Assembly: GCA_009885805.1 (NCBI GenBank)
Contig: VFJZ01000028.1
Location: forward strand, 62,001-126,000
Length of the DNA: 64,000 nucleotides
From: Actinomycetota bacterium
GTDB lineage: Bacteria; Actinomycetota; Thermoleophilia; Gaiellales; F1-60-MAGs149
Direction of reading: 5' to 3'
Below are positions 23,523 through 33,164 of the stretch, in pieces. A program made the translations under genes and the position numbers. The stretch's first letter is position 1. Each line of letters starts with the position of its first letter. A model generated the notes under the pieces. The model was not told the DNA's origin, ran no database searches, and saw only the letters and a program-made list of their open reading frames with translations.

Positions 23523-24650
23523 GTGGACCTCGCTGCGTTCCGACACCAGTTCCCCGTGCTGCGCACCCGCTCATATCTCTTCTCCGGTGCGCTCGCGCCG
23601 GCCGCACGAGGGGTCCGCGCCGCCTGGGACGAGTGGTCCGACGCGTGGGAGTACGACCCGAACCACGTCTACACCGGACCGATGATGACCGGTCGGATGG
23701 ACGAGCTGCGGAGCGCCTTCGCCGGGTTGATCGGTGCAGCGTCGTCGTCGGACATCTGTCTCACCGACAACACCTGCCGCGCCGCCAACATCGCCGTCGG
23801 CGTCCTCGCCGCGCGGCCCGGCAGCAACGTCGTCGTCGACGACGGAACCTATCCGTCCGGCGTCTACCCCTGGCGGGCGCACGGCCGGCACGACGTGCGC
23901 GTCGTCCACACCGACGGCGTCACCGACGCCGCGGCCGCGATCGGCGCAGCGGTCGACGACGCGACCGTCGCCGTCAGCATCACCCACGTCGCGCCGTTCA
24001 CCGGGCGCCGCCACGACCTACGTGCGCTGGCCGATGTCTGCCATGCCCACGGCGCCGCGCTTGTCGTCGACGCCGCGCAGAGCGCCGGCGTCGTGCCGAT
24101 CGACGTGGTCGCGGAGGGGGTCGACGTTCTCGTCTCGACCGGGATGAAGTGGCTGCTCGGCCCCCCTGGTACCGGCTACCTGTATCTCGCGCCGCACCTG
24201 CTCGACGGTGCGCCCGCGCTCGACGTCGGCTACCTGGGGCTCGACACGGAACTCGGTGACTGGCCCGTCGACCGGCTGCCGCCGCTCCGCGCCGACGCCC
24301 GCCGCTACGAACTGGGACTGCCGTCGTTGCCCGCGCTCGGCGCGGCGATCGCCGGGATCGACCTGCTGGGCGCCGTCGGCGTTGAGCGCATCGAGGCGCA
24401 GGCAAGCCGGCTCGCGGGCAGGGTGATCGAGGCGCTCGCCGCCGCCGGCCGCGACGTCGTCACCCCGGCGGCGAGCGAGCAGCGCGCGAGCGTCGTGGTC
24501 GTGCGCAGCGACGACCCTGCCGCCGAGTTCGAACGTTGCCGCCGCGCCGGCGTCGACATCGGCGCGCTCAGCGGCGTGCTGCGGATCGATCCGCACGGCT
24601 TCAACGACGACGACGACATCGACCGCCTCCTGGAGGCCCTCGCGTCGTGA
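23523..24650 (+). CDS. Class V aminotransferase-like PLP enzyme
   Basis: This 375-residue fold-type I PLP enzyme starts at a GTG. The PLP Lys is in 'STGMKWLLGPPGTGYLYL', the Asp-His pair region is 'AALVVDAAQSAGVVPID', and the C-terminal 'LSGVLRIDPHGFNDDDDIDR' matches the end of the SufS/kynureninase group. The active-site Cys loop of cysteine desulfurases is absent, so it is more like isopenicillin N epimerase or other class V aminotransferases. Its stop overlaps the EamA transporter start (GTGA), suggesting the transporter exports or imports a related compound. Confidence 0.85.
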   Translation: MDLAAFRHQFPVLRTRSYLFSGALAPAARGVRAAWDEWSDAWEYDPNHVYTGPMMTGRMDELRSAFAGLIGAASSSDICLTDNTCRAANIAVGVLAARPGSNVVVDDGTYPSGVYPWRAHGRHDVRVVHTDGVTDAAAAIGAAVDDATVAVSITHVAPFTGRRHDLRALADVCHAHGAALVVDAAQSAGVVPIDVVAEGVDVLVSTGMKWLLGPPGTGYLYLAPHLLDGAPALDVGYLGLDTELGDWPVDRLPPLRADARRYELGLPSLPALGAAIAGIDLLGAVGVERIEAQASRLAGRVIEALAAAGRDVVTPAASEQRASVVVVRSDDPAAEFERCRRAGVDIGALSGVLRIDPHGFNDDDDIDRLLEALAS

Positions 24651-25501
24651 CGCCGATCGTCGGCGGGCTCCTCTGCGCGATCTTCTGGTGCGGGGCCGGT
24701 ACCTGTTCGGCGACGTGCGCACGCGCCTTCGGGCCCATCCCGTCGTTGGCGCTCGGCAACGTGATCGGCGTCGCGACGCTGCCGATCATCGCGCTGCTAT
24801 GGGTCGGCCTGCCCCCGGCGCCCTCCACTGAGTGGCTGTGGGCGGCGGTGTACGGCGTCGGGACGATGGGCGCCCTGGCCTGCATGTTCCGGGCCTACGC
24901 CACCGCGAAGGTCGGCCTCGTCTCGGCCGTGGTCTCGACCAACGGGACGATCGCCGCGCTGTTCAGCCTGGTCTTCCTCGGCGAGGTGATCTCGGGGCCG
25001 GCGCTGGCCGCCGTCCTCCTGGTTGGCGTCGGCGTCATGCTCGCCGCGCTGCGGCCGGGCGACACGGGCACCGGTCCGGAGGGCGGTAGCGATCGGCGGG
25101 GAGCCGTGTACGCGCTCGCCGGCGCCTGTGGGTTCGCGACGGCGGTGCTGGCCGGCGCCCAGGCCGACGACCTGCACCCGATCTGGATCGTCGCCGCCGG
25201 TCGCGTGTTCGGGCTGGCCGTCGTGACGGTACCGATCGTCCTGCAGCGGCGTCTACCGCGTCCCGAGCGCGGCATCCTGGCCTACGTGATCGGCTCGCCC
25301 CTGCTCGACGCGGCCGGCTTCGCCGCCCTGCTGATCGGTACGCGGGACGGCGTCGCCGTCGCGGTCGCGTTGTCGACCCTGTCCGCGGTGTTCCTGGCGC
25401 TGACGGGCCGCTTCGTGTTCCGGGAGCGGATGAGCCGGCTGCAGTGGGCCGGCGCCATGACGACCGTCGGCGGCGTGGCGTCGCTCGCGCTGACGCGATA
25501 G
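24647..25501 (+). CDS. EamA/DMT-family transporter
   Basis: This 284-residue protein has about ten membrane segments in two homologous EamA halves. The first half ends in 'VVSTNGTIAALFSLVFLGEVI' and the second in 'STLSAVFLALTGRFVFRERMS', each showing the family's '...l....f.f..E...' ending. DMT members export metabolites or amino acids. It is coupled to the class V aminotransferase gene and followed 2 bases later by a GT-C-like membrane protein. Confidence 0.88.
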   Translation: MTPIVGGLLCAIFWCGAGTCSATCARAFGPIPSLALGNVIGVATLPIIALLWVGLPPAPSTEWLWAAVYGVGTMGALACMFRAYATAKVGLVSAVVSTNGTIAALFSLVFLGEVISGPALAAVLLVGVGVMLAALRPGDTGTGPEGGSDRRGAVYALAGACGFATAVLAGAQADDLHPIWIVAAGRVFGLAVVTVPIVLQRRLPRPERGILAYVIGSPLLDAAGFAALLIGTRDGVAVAVALSTLSAVFLALTGRFVFRERMSRLQWAGAMTTVGGVASLALTR

Positions 25502-25503
25502 CC

Positions 25504-26769
25504 GTGGTCCGCGCCGCGACCCTCATCGCAGCCGCGTGCGTGACGGCCGTGATGGTCTCGACTGCCATCTTCGGCGTCCCGTTCATGAACCCGGACAACC
25601 TCGCGTACATCGCCTGGGGAGCGGAACTGCGAGCGGGGGGTACGCCGACGGTGGCCGCGGCGCTGACGACGCCGCATCCCGTCCCGATCGTTCTGATGGC
25701 CGCCCTCGGCGGCGTCGCGTCGCCACTCGTCACCTGGGCGGCGTTGGCCGCAGCCGGTCTCGTCGCCGTCGTCGCCGGCGCGTGTCTCGTCGCCTGGCGA
25801 TCGACCGGCGCGCCCGGCGTGGCCGGAGCGCTGCTAGCGCTCGCCCTGGCCGGCGGGATCTGGTCGGCGGGACCGCTCCGTGGCATCGACTGGCTGGCCG
25901 CCGGCGCGATCGGCCTGGCGCTCGCAGTCCCGCCGGAGCGGCGCCGGACGCGACTCGTGCTCCTCGTCCTGGCCGGCCTCGTGCGCCCGGAAGCCTGGCT
26001 CGCGGTGCCGCTGCTCGTGCTCGTCGGCGATCGGCGGCGCTGGCGTGCCGCCGTCGTCTGGGGCGCCGCGGCGCCGGCCCTCTGGCTCCTGTTCGACGGG
26101 CTCCTCTTCGGTGATCCGCTGCTCGCGTTCCACCGCACCGACGCGCTCGCTGCGATCGCCGCGCCCGGACCGGGGATCGGCGGTCTGCCTCGCCTCGTCT
26201 GGGCGGCGGCCGGCCCGGCGGTCCTGCTTGCGCCGCTCGGCGTGAAGCGGCTGCTGGCGCGTGATCCCCTGCCGGGTCTGGTGCTCTACGCCGTCCTCAT
26301 CACTCTCCTCGCCGAGTCGCTCGCCGGCTTCCCGGTTCGTGAGCGGTACGCCCTGCTGCTGGTGCCGGCGGTCGCCGCCGCCGCCGGCAGCCTCGTGCGC
26401 GTTCCTGCCGCGCTACGCGTCGCGGCGCCGGTCGCGCTGATCGTCGCGGCGCTCGGGGTGGCGGCGACGCGCGATGTCGCCGACCGCCGCCTGCCGCTGA
26501 CGCGGGAGCGCGCCCAGGCCGCCGCGATCAGGGCCGGTACCCCTGCCTGCACGGTCGTCGGCGTGACGGGGCTGGGCACTCGGACGCCGGGCCTCCTGCC
26601 GCCGCTGGCCGTGTTGACCGACCGACCGCTCGCACAGTTCGTTGCCGAGCCCGCACCGGGCTCCGTCGCGGTGCTGCTCGCACCCCTTGCCTCCGAGAAT
26701 CTGGACGTGATCGCGCACGGCGACGGCTGGGTGCTCGCCGGGCGCGAGCCCTACTGCGCGTCCCGGTAG
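25504..26769 (+). CDS. Polytopic membrane protein, GT-C glycosyltransferase-like
   Basis: This 421-residue protein has about ten hydrophobic segments and a small C-terminal extracytoplasmic part. The first outside loop '[20 protein letters not shown]' has an acidic residue placed like the catalytic Asp/Glu of GT-C mannosyl/arabinosyltransferases. '[28 protein letters not shown]' region holds the 'RPE.w' seen in many such proteins. Exact activity is unknown. It starts at a GTG right after the EamA stop and overlaps the convergent LLM gene by 19 bp. Confidence 0.6.
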   Translation: MVRAATLIAAACVTAVMVSTAIFGVPFMNPDNLAYIAWGAELRAGGTPTVAAALTTPHPVPIVLMAALGGVASPLVTWAALAAAGLVAVVAGACLVAWRSTGAPGVAGALLALALAGGIWSAGPLRGIDWLAAGAIGLALAVPPERRRTRLVLLVLAGLVRPEAWLAVPLLVLVGDRRRWRAAVVWGAAAPALWLLFDGLLFGDPLLAFHRTDALAAIAAPGPGIGGLPRLVWAAAGPAVLLAPLGVKRLLARDPLPGLVLYAVLITLLAESLAGFPVRERYALLLVPAVAAAAGSLVRVPAALRVAAPVALIVAALGVAATRDVADRRLPLTRERAQAAAIRAGTPACTVVGVTGLGTRTPGLLPPLAVLTDRPLAQFVAEPAPGSVAVLLAPLASENLDVIAHGDGWVLAGREPYCASR

Positions 26770-27515
26770 GTCACCAGCGCGCGGACGTGCGCGAGGTCGA
26801 ACGCCGGACCGTCGCCACCGGCCACCAGCAAGGTCGCGCCGCGGGCAACGTAGGAAGCCGGGTCGACGCCGTCGAGCACCGAGACGGAGCGTTCGATCTC
26901 GCCGGGATCGCGCCCGAGCCGGGCGCACCAGTCGTCGAGGATCGTGTTCGAAGCCGCCCACTCCTCCGGCGTCCCGAAGCCGTGCCAGATCGCGGCGTGC
27001 TCGGCGGTCAGGCGCAGCGTCACCTTCGGGCCCTTCCCGCCGATCATGATCGGCAGGGCGCCGATCGGCGGCGGGTTGAGCTTGCCGAGACGCGACGTGA
27101 TCCGCGGCAGCGCCTCGCCGAGTGCGCGCAGACGATCCGGCGCGGTGCCGAACGTGTAGCCGTACTCCGTGTAGTCGCGCTCGAACCAGCCCGCGCCGAT
27201 GCCGAGGATGCAGCGCCCGCCCGAGATGTGGTCGACGGTTCGGGCCATGTCGGCCAGCAGTTCGGGGTTGCGGTAGGAGTTGCACGTCACGAGAGCGCCG
27301 ATCTGCGGGCGCTCGGTCGCCTCGGCCATCGCTCCGAGTAGCGTCCAGCACTCGAAGTGGCTGCCATCCGCGTCGCCGAACAACGGGTAGAAGTGGTCCC
27401 AGTTGAAGATCGCGTCGACGCCGGCTTCCTCGGCGCGGAGCCAGGCCTCGCGCTGCTCCGCATACGTTGCGTGCTGGGGTCGGCACTGGTAGCCGACGCG
27501 AACGGGGTGCGACAT
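26751..27515 (-). CDS. LLM-class F420-dependent oxidoreductase
   Basis: This 254-residue TIM-barrel flavin/F420 enzyme of the luciferase-like monooxygenase class starts at ATG 27515. Family blocks are '[20 protein letters not shown]', '[19 protein letters not shown]', '[19 protein letters not shown]' and '[15 protein letters not shown]'. In actinobacteria such enzymes mostly use coenzyme F420. The substrate is unknown. A paralogue lies at 44315-45097, sharing the central block almost unchanged. The gene is followed by a convergent overlap with the GT-C-like gene. Confidence 0.9.
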   Translation of the reverse strand: MSHPVRVGYQCRPQHATYAEQREAWLRAEEAGVDAIFNWDHFYPLFGDADGSHFECWTLLGAMAEATERPQIGALVTCNSYRNPELLADMARTVDHISGGRCILGIGAGWFERDYTEYGYTFGTAPDRLRALGEALPRITSRLGKLNPPPIGALPIMIGGKGPKVTLRLTAEHAAIWHGFGTPEEWAASNTILDDWCARLGRDPGEIERSVSVLDGVDPASYVARGATLLVAGGDGPAFDLAHVRALVTYRDAQ

Positions 27516-27528
27516 GGCTTCTCCGGGA

Positions 27529-28800
27529 TCAGGTGACGTAGGCCACGGGGCGCGGCACGATCCGTCGGCCGACGAGGAGTGAGATGACCGCGCCGGCGAT
27601 GCCGAGCGCGCCGGCGAAGAGGAACGCCGGCAGGTACGAGTCGAACCAGCCGCGCGACAGGCCGGCCGTCCAGGCGGCGAACGCAGCACCGACCTGGTGC
27701 GCGGCGAACACCCAGGCGAAGACGACGCCCGCCTTCTCCGCGCCGAATGCCTCCCGGCACAGCGCCACCGTCGGTGGGACGGTCGCGACCCAGTCGAGAC
27801 CGTAGAACACCACGAACACCACCAGCGTCAGACCGGCGTCGGACAGGGCCGCGTTCAGCCCGAGCAGCGACAGCCCGCGAAATCCGTAGTACCAGAACAG
27901 CAACCAGCGCGGGTCGTAGCGATCGGTCAGCCAACCCGATGCGGCGCTGCCGACGACGTTGAACGCGCCGATCACGGCGAGCAGGCCGGCTCCGAAGACG
28001 GCCGAGCGGCCGTGATCGGTGCAGGCGGCGATCAGGTGGGTGCCGATCAGCCCGTTGGTAGTGGCGCCGCAGATGAAGAAGGCGCCGGCGAGCAGCCAGA
28101 AGTCACGCTTCCGGCTGGCGATGCGGAGGAGGTCGATCGCCCGCCGCGCGGGGTTGCCCAGCAGCGGCGGCGGCGGGACGTGGTCGGCCGGCGCGCCGAA
28201 CGGCGCCAGGCCGAGCTGCTCCGGCCGGTCGCGGAGCAGCAGCAGGGCCAGCGGGGTGATCACGAACAGCGCGGCCGCTGCGACCGATCCCGCGGCTGCG
28301 CGCCACCCCCACTGCTCCGCGACCCACGCCATCAGCGGCAGGAAGATCAGCTGCCCGGCCGCGAACGAGGAGCCGAGGAGGCCGACGGCGAGGCCGCGCC
28401 GTTGCACGAACCAGCGGTTCACGACGACCGCCGCGAGCGGAATGGCGACGGCTGCGGTGGCGAGTCCCATGACGACGCCGAAGAGCAGGTAGAACTGCCA
28501 CGGCTCCGTCATCAGCATCGTCAGGCCTGAACTCGCCGCGACGATCGCCAGCGCGATCGTGCAGGTGCGGCGCAGGCCGAAGCGTTCCAGGACCGCGGCG
28601 GCGAAGGGCGCGCCGACGCCGTAGAGGAGGAGCGAGATCGCGATGCCCCCACCCACCAGCCCGGGCGACCAGCCGAACTCGTCCTCCAGCGGCACCACGA
28701 ACACGCCCGGCGTGGCGCGGAACCCCGCCGTCATCAGCATCACCAGGAACGTCGCCGCGAGGATCACCCAGGCGTAGTGGATCCCGTGGCGCGAACGCAT
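27529..28800 (-). CDS. MFS transporter (monocarboxylate/oxalate-formate type)
   Basis: This 423-residue protein has 12 membrane segments. '[20 protein letters not shown]', '[20 protein letters not shown]' and '[20 protein letters not shown]' are typical of the monocarboxylate porter/oxalate-formate antiporter branch. The second-half loop contains '[12 protein letters not shown]', the MFS motif A equivalent. It lies 13 bases upstream of the LLM gene and is probably cotranscribed with it, so the two may serve the same substrate. Confidence 0.9.
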   Translation of the reverse strand: MRSRHGIHYAWVILAATFLVMLMTAGFRATPGVFVVPLEDEFGWSPGLVGGGIAISLLLYGVGAPFAAAVLERFGLRRTCTIALAIVAASSGLTMLMTEPWQFYLLFGVVMGLATAAVAIPLAAVVVNRWFVQRRGLAVGLLGSSFAAGQLIFLPLMAWVAEQWGWRAAAGSVAAAALFVITPLALLLLRDRPEQLGLAPFGAPADHVPPPPLLGNPARRAIDLLRIASRKRDFWLLAGAFFICGATTNGLIGTHLIAACTDHGRSAVFGAGLLAVIGAFNVVGSAASGWLTDRYDPRWLLFWYYGFRGLSLLGLNAALSDAGLTLVVFVVFYGLDWVATVPPTVALCREAFGAEKAGVVFAWVFAAHQVGAAFAAWTAGLSRGWFDSYLPAFLFAGALGIAGAVISLLVGRRIVPRPVAYVT

Positions 28801-28820
28801 CGGGTGGCATCCTACCGGCG

Positions 28821-30161
28821 GTGCCGTTCCGTCTCCTGCCGGTCGTCGTGGCCGTTGCGTTGGCCCTTCCGGTCGGGTACGCGCTGGCCGGCGGCGCCTC
28901 GTACGAGCCGCATCGCGTCGGCGATCCGTGCCGATTCGAGCCACCCGCGACGACGAGTCAGGGCGAGGCGCTGCAGGCCGTCCTGCTCGACGGGGCCGCT
29001 CGTGCCGCCTGCGAGATCGGCGTCTCCCGGGAGGTGCTCGTGCTCGCACTCGGCGATCCCCGATCGCGGGCGGCGCTCGGACGGAGCCTCCCCGGCGCCC
29101 TCGATCGCGGACTGCGGGCCGCGCTGGCGGCCGGGACGCTCGACGCTGGAACGGCCGGGCTCGCTCTCGGCCTGCTCGACATCGCGGCCGTCCCCGACCT
29201 GATCGACGCCGTCCTCGCCAGCGCGCCACCCTGCCGCCCGTTCGCGCTCGCGCCGACCGGCGAGCCGGCCGCGCTCACCTCCCGCCTCCTCGCCGATGGT
29301 CTGCGTCGCGCGGCCTGCGCTCGCGGCGTTTCGCTCGCCTCGATGCTCGTCGCCGTCGCCCCCGGCGCGGAGACCGCACCCGACGCTGCGGTCGCCCTGC
29401 GCGACGGCATCCGGGCGGCGGTGCCCGAGGCCGGTCTGCCGGCGGCCCTTGCGGTCGTGATCGACGAGGGCGCGCGCGCCGTCGATCCCCTGCGCCTGAT
29501 CGGACTGCTCCGCGACGGCACCGACGCCTGCGCTCCACTGGCCTGGGCGCGGCCGGAAGGGCAGGACCAGATCGGCGCGCAGCTCGCACTGCGGACGCTC
29601 GTGGCGGGTGCCTGCGCGTTCGACGTGGCCCTCGCACCGCTCGCGGCTGCGCTCGCCGAGGCCGACGCGCTCGCCGCGATCGCACGCTCCGCCGGGATCG
29701 ACGACGACCGCGCCCAGGCCGTCGTGCGCGAGGCTCTGGCAGCCGCCGTCACCGATCTCGAGCGGGACGATGTGATCCCGGGTGTCGGTGCCGACGCCCT
29801 GCGTGCCCTGGTCAGGATCGTGCCGGCCGATCGACTGCTGCTCGTCGCTCAGGGCACCGACGATCCCTGCCTGCCGCTCGTCTGGCAGGCGACCGACGGC
29901 GTCACCGAGTTCGCGGCCGAACTCGCGCTGTACGCGGTTCAGGGCGCCGCCTGCGCGACGGCCAGGTCCGCGCTCGCGATCATCGAGCAGATCGACGACC
30001 CCGAACTCGTGGAGCCGCTCCGGGCCGGGCTCCTCACCGGGATCGACGCCGCGGAGCGCGCCGGTGCGATCGGCGCGATTCGCGCGTTCGCGCTCCGGGA
30101 GGCGGCGCGCCGTCTGCCGCTCGGTCGGGCGCTCGAGCTCGCCGGTCAGGCGTTGGCCTGA
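28821..30161 (+). CDS. Secreted protein of four degenerate ~100-residue repeats with cysteine pairs
   Basis: This 446-residue protein starts at a GTG and carries an N-terminal signal sequence ('LLPVVVAVALALPVGYALAGG'). I do not recognise a family. The sequence falls into four tandem units of about 100 residues, beginning near residues 34, 135, 233 and 348. Each opens with a Cys-containing block ('GDPCRFEPP', 'APPCRPFAL', 'TDACAPLAW', 'TDDPCLPLVW') and about 25-30 residues later has a second Cys ('RAACEIG', 'RAACARG', 'AGACAFD', 'GAACATA'). The rest is Ala/Leu-rich and probably helical. One disulfide per repeat in an exported helical-repeat protein is likely. It overlaps the convergent fenitrothion-hydrolase-like gene by 16 bp. 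Confidence 0.75.
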   Translation: MPFRLLPVVVAVALALPVGYALAGGASYEPHRVGDPCRFEPPATTSQGEALQAVLLDGAARAACEIGVSREVLVLALGDPRSRAALGRSLPGALDRGLRAALAAGTLDAGTAGLALGLLDIAAVPDLIDAVLASAPPCRPFALAPTGEPAALTSRLLADGLRRAACARGVSLASMLVAVAPGAETAPDAAVALRDGIRAAVPEAGLPAALAVVIDEGARAVDPLRLIGLLRDGTDACAPLAWARPEGQDQIGAQLALRTLVAGACAFDVALAPLAAALAEADALAAIARSAGIDDDRAQAVVREALAAAVTDLERDDVIPGVGADALRALVRIVPADRLLLVAQGTDDPCLPLVWQATDGVTEFAAELALYAVQGAACATARSALAIIEQIDDPELVEPLRAGLLTGIDAAERAGAIGAIRAFALREAARRLPLGRALELAGQALA

Positions 30162-31285
30162 GACAGCAAGAGCAGCGCGAGCGTGGTGTAGCCCACCATC
30201 ACGACCAGCATCCAGAACTGGGAGAGCACCGCCTTTTCATGCGTCGGCTTGAGCACCAGTGCGCGGTCGTGGGCGAGTGCCAGCGCAAGGACGTGGCCGA
30301 CGACGACGAGGCCGGCCTGCAGGTACCAGACGGTCTCCGCGCCGATCAGCGTGAAGTCGATCGTCCGGGACGCGGTTCCGAGCAGGTACAGCGCGAGCAC
30401 GGCGGCGATGCAGGCCGTCATGCCGATCGCGCCGGCGGCCGTGACGCCGACGGCGTCGCGGAGTGACGCCGCGGGCTCCCGGTAGAACGCCGCCTGCGAG
30501 AGCCCGTCGTACGTGACGGTGCCGATCATGACGGCCAGGAGTGTCGGGGTGCCAGCCACCTCGGGCAGTCCGGGCAGGCCGGCGAGGGGCGGGCGCACGA
30601 CGATCTCCCGACCCTCGCGCGCGAACGGCGCCATGCGGGCGAAGAGGCCGAAGTAGGCGGCGAAGGCGTCGCCGTTGGCGCGCCACGCCTCGACGCCGTA
30701 CACGGCCATCCCGGCGAACGTCGCGACCGAGTAGACGATCGCGGCCGCCGCCGTCCGCTCGGGGACGCTGCCGTCTGGCACGATCACTTCGAGAGCCGTG
30801 AACGCCACCAGCCCGGCCGCCGCCGGGTAGCGACCGAGACGAGCCGGGTACGGGCGTCGCGCACGCCGGAACGCGACCCGGCCGATCGCACGCCACGGGT
30901 CGAAGGCGGCGTAGACGTCGCCGACGACGACCGACACGGCGACGAGTCCGACCCAGAAGAGGACGAAGACGACGACCGGCGTGATGTTCGCGCTCGGCTC
31001 CTGGGAGCCGGAGAACTCGGCGTGGAGGAGGCCGACGAAAGCGGCCACGCCGAGAGCGCCGCAGACGATCTCGACGGCCCTGCTCGTCAGGAGCCGCCCG
31101 CCGGGGAGGCGGCGGGTCGGTAGCTGCTGGAGTTTCGGCCGCGGCCACAGCACCGCGAGGGCCACGAACGAGACGATCAGGACGACGGCCGCGGCCCAGC
31201 CGAACAACCACCGGGGCAGCGGCAGGTCGGCGCGCTCGGACAGGCCGTGCGCGACGGCGGTAAGCACCAGGACGACTCGCCTCAC
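30146..31285 (-). CDS. Polytopic membrane protein, 'fenitrothion hydrolase'-like
   Basis: This is a 379-residue protein with about ten membrane segments. 'VAHGLSERADLPLPRWLFGW' and 'DVYAAFDPWRAIGRVAF' match a large actinobacterial family usually annotated as fenitrothion hydrolase. That name comes from distant similarity and real activity in this organism is unproven. Conserved His and Trp residues in the N-terminal and 'GDVYAAFDPWRAIG' segments suggest a metal or haem site. The start overlaps the stop of the cupredoxin-like gene (ATGA), making it the last gene of a three-gene operon. Confidence 0.75.
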   Translation of the reverse strand: MRRVVLVLTAVAHGLSERADLPLPRWLFGWAAAVVLIVSFVALAVLWPRPKLQQLPTRRLPGGRLLTSRAVEIVCGALGVAAFVGLLHAEFSGSQEPSANITPVVVFVLFWVGLVAVSVVVGDVYAAFDPWRAIGRVAFRRARRPYPARLGRYPAAAGLVAFTALEVIVPDGSVPERTAAAAIVYSVATFAGMAVYGVEAWRANGDAFAAYFGLFARMAPFAREGREIVVRPPLAGLPGLPEVAGTPTLLAVMIGTVTYDGLSQAAFYREPAASLRDAVGVTAAGAIGMTACIAAVLALYLLGTASRTIDFTLIGAETVWYLQAGLVVVGHVLALALAHDRALVLKPTHEKAVLSQFWMLVVMVGYTTLALLLLSQANA

Positions 31286-31641
31286 GGGGCGACCGAGACG
31301 CGCGCGATCAACGTGCCGGTCTCTTCCAACTCGACCTCGAAAACGCCTTCGATCGTCGCTTCGAGGTCGAGCTCGGCGGGCGTATCCGGTCCGGCCTCGA
31401 TCGCCACGTCATAGCCGTGGAAGTGCACCTCGGCGGCGGTGTCGGACTCGACGATGAAGTGAATGCGCTCTCCCTTCTTCACCTTGAGCGCGACCACTCC
31501 GTCGGCGGGCTCGCCGGCGACGACCGCGATCGTCGGCACCGTCGGCTCCGGTTCGGTGGTCTGCCCCACCGTCGTCTCGGCGATCGTGGCCTCGACGGTG
31601 GTTGCCTCGACGGTGGTAGCCGCCGCAGGTTCGGTCGTCAC
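31282..31641 (-). CDS. Cupredoxin-like lipoprotein, signal region frameshifted
   Basis: The uninterrupted frame gives 119 residues from GTG 31641. A Thr/Glu/Ala-rich linker is followed by a cupredoxin-like domain with 'EVHFHGYDVAIEAGPDTPAE', a potential His site, but without the Cys-His-Met set of blue-copper proteins. Upstream, a signal peptide starts at ATG 31733 ('MHRSTLGAFALTLAL') in one frame. Its lipobox 'LLAACGGEDPATTAAV' continues in the next frame, directly into this domain. The two parts are out of register by one base near 31686-31697. So the native product was a lipoprotein and the copy here is broken, or the sequence has an error. It is coupled to the membrane protein gene downstream. 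Confidence 0.78.
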   Translation of the reverse strand: MTTEPAAATTVEATTVEATIAETTVGQTTEPEPTVPTIAVVAGEPADGVVALKVKKGERIHFIVESDTAAEVHFHGYDVAIEAGPDTPAELDLEATIEGVFEVELEETGTLIARVSVAP

Positions 31642-31761
31642 CGCCGCCGTGGTGGCGGGGTCCTCGCCGCCGCAGGCCGCGAGCAGGGCAGGGCGAGCGT
31701 GAGCGCAAACGCGCCCAACGTGGATCGGTGCATGGTGGTTCCGCCTTGGTGGGTTCGCACG

Positions 31762-32310
31762 TCAGGGACGGGCGAGCGCAGGAGGGCCGCGGCCGAACTC
31801 GAGCCGCAGGTTGGTCCGGACCGGTCGGCGTTGTGGTGGCAGCAACCGGAGGCGGTGGCGCCTGCACGGGCGCGGCGGATCGGCGAGCCGGCGCGCGATC
31901 GCCAGCACCGCGCGGTCGAGGAGTCGCGCGACGAGCAGCGCAAGGCAGCCGAACGGCACCTGCAGCACGAGGCCGGCGAGCACCGCCGGCTCCGTCATCG
32001 TCTCGGACGGCACGGCGGCGGTCGCGACTGCTCGCTCGAGATGCTCCTGGACGAGGAAGGCGAACGGCGGGAGCGCGACGAAGTGGCGCGCGCGCACCGG
32101 ACTCGCGGCGCGTCCGCGCACGATCGCCAGGGTCTGGGCGCCGAGCGACGTGACGAGGATGATCGCGCCAGCGACCGCCAGGGCTGGGCCGAAGCGGTGC
32201 CAGGCGTGGCCGGGCTCCGCCGACGCGCCCGCGAGCGCGTGCGCAATCGTCGAGCCGGCGGCGCTCAGGGCGACTGCCGTCAGCACCGTTGCGAGGCGGG
32301 GGAGGCCCAC
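31762..32310 (-). CDS. Conserved membrane protein of the cupredoxin operon
   Basis: This 182-residue protein with about four membrane segments starts at a GTG. Features are 'IAHALAGASAEPGHAWHRFG', 'FAFLVQEHLERAVATAAVP' and 'LAGLVLQVPFGCLALLVARL'. Two or three His residues near membrane borders (HALAG, GHAWH, QEHLER) could bind a metal. The tail is Arg/Pro-rich. I do not know a function. It precedes the cupredoxin-like lipoprotein and the fenitrothion-hydrolase-like protein in one operon. Confidence 0.65.
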   Translation of the reverse strand: MGLPRLATVLTAVALSAAGSTIAHALAGASAEPGHAWHRFGPALAVAGAIILVTSLGAQTLAIVRGRAASPVRARHFVALPPFAFLVQEHLERAVATAAVPSETMTEPAVLAGLVLQVPFGCLALLVARLLDRAVLAIARRLADPPRPCRRHRLRLLPPQRRPVRTNLRLEFGRGPPALARP

Positions 32311-32336
32311 GGCCTCACGATCTATCCTGGGGCTCG

Positions 32337-33164
32337 GTGCGTCGCCGCCTCATCCTGTCCCTGCTGGCGATGCTCATCATCGCCCCCGCCGCGCACGCCG
32401 ACGGCGACCCCGCCTCCGACGTCCTCGTCTTCAAGGCGTTCTTTCTGCCGTACGCGCCGGCGACGCCGGAGGAGGCCCGCGCGCGCCTCGACGCCGCGAC
32501 GGCCGCTGCGGCGCGCGCAGGCTACGAGGTGCGGGTGGCGGTGATCGCGGGGCCCGGGGATCTCGGCGTCGTGCCCCAGTTCGACGGCAAGCCGCAGGAC
32601 TATGCAGGCCTCCTCGGCGCCGAGCTCAAGTTCGCCTACCAGGGCGTCCTGCTGACGGTGATGGATGACGGCTACGGCCTCTTCGGCTCCGTCGACCCAC
32701 CGGTGCGGGCGGCCGTCACGGCGCTGCCGAAGCCCGCTTCGAACGAGCCGGCCGACCTCGTGAACGCCGGCGCCGACGCCGTCATCGCGATGGCGACCGC
32801 CGCCGGGAAGACCCTCGACCTGACATTGCCGCCGCCAGCCGCCACGGCGACGGGGCCGGTGCACGGCGCGCCGGCGGCGGCGACGGATGACGGTGGGAAC
32901 ACCACCGCCATCGCGCTGATCGCCGGCGGAACGGTCGCGCTGCTCGCCGCCCTCGGCGTCCTCCTCTGGGTCGCGCGGCGCCGTCCGCCGGTCGAGTCGA
33001 CTGGCGACCTACTGGCGGAGGTCGCCGGCGAGGGAGGGCCCGCTGGCGCCGGGCAGGACCCGGACGGTTCCGAGCGAGCGGTTGACGATCTCGACGCCGC
33101 CGCCGGCGCGGTCGAAGGCGATCTGGCCGAGGGTCGGCGAGACCGAGAAGAACCCGCCCGTTGA
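32337..33164 (+). CDS. Secreted/membrane-anchored protein of unknown function
   Basis: This 275-residue protein starts at a GTG with a signal peptide ('LILSLLAMLIIAPAAHA'). The exported domain ('VLVFKAFFLPYAPATPEEAR', 'YEVRVAVIAGPGDLGVVPQF', 'LLTVMDDGYGLFG') recurs in actinobacteria without known role and recalls TPM-like domains. A single membrane helix ('AIALIAGGTVALLAALGVLLW') follows. The last 50 residues are Gly/Asp-rich and lie antisense to the end of the beta-propeller gene, so the natural stop may have been lost. Confidence 0.65.
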   Translation: MRRRLILSLLAMLIIAPAAHADGDPASDVLVFKAFFLPYAPATPEEARARLDAATAAAARAGYEVRVAVIAGPGDLGVVPQFDGKPQDYAGLLGAELKFAYQGVLLTVMDDGYGLFGSVDPPVRAAVTALPKPASNEPADLVNAGADAVIAMATAAGKTLDLTLPPPAATATGPVHGAPAAATDDGGNTTAIALIAGGTVALLAALGVLLWVARRRPPVESTGDLLAEVAGEGGPAGAGQDPDGSERAVDDLDAAAGAVEGDLAEGRRDREEPAR

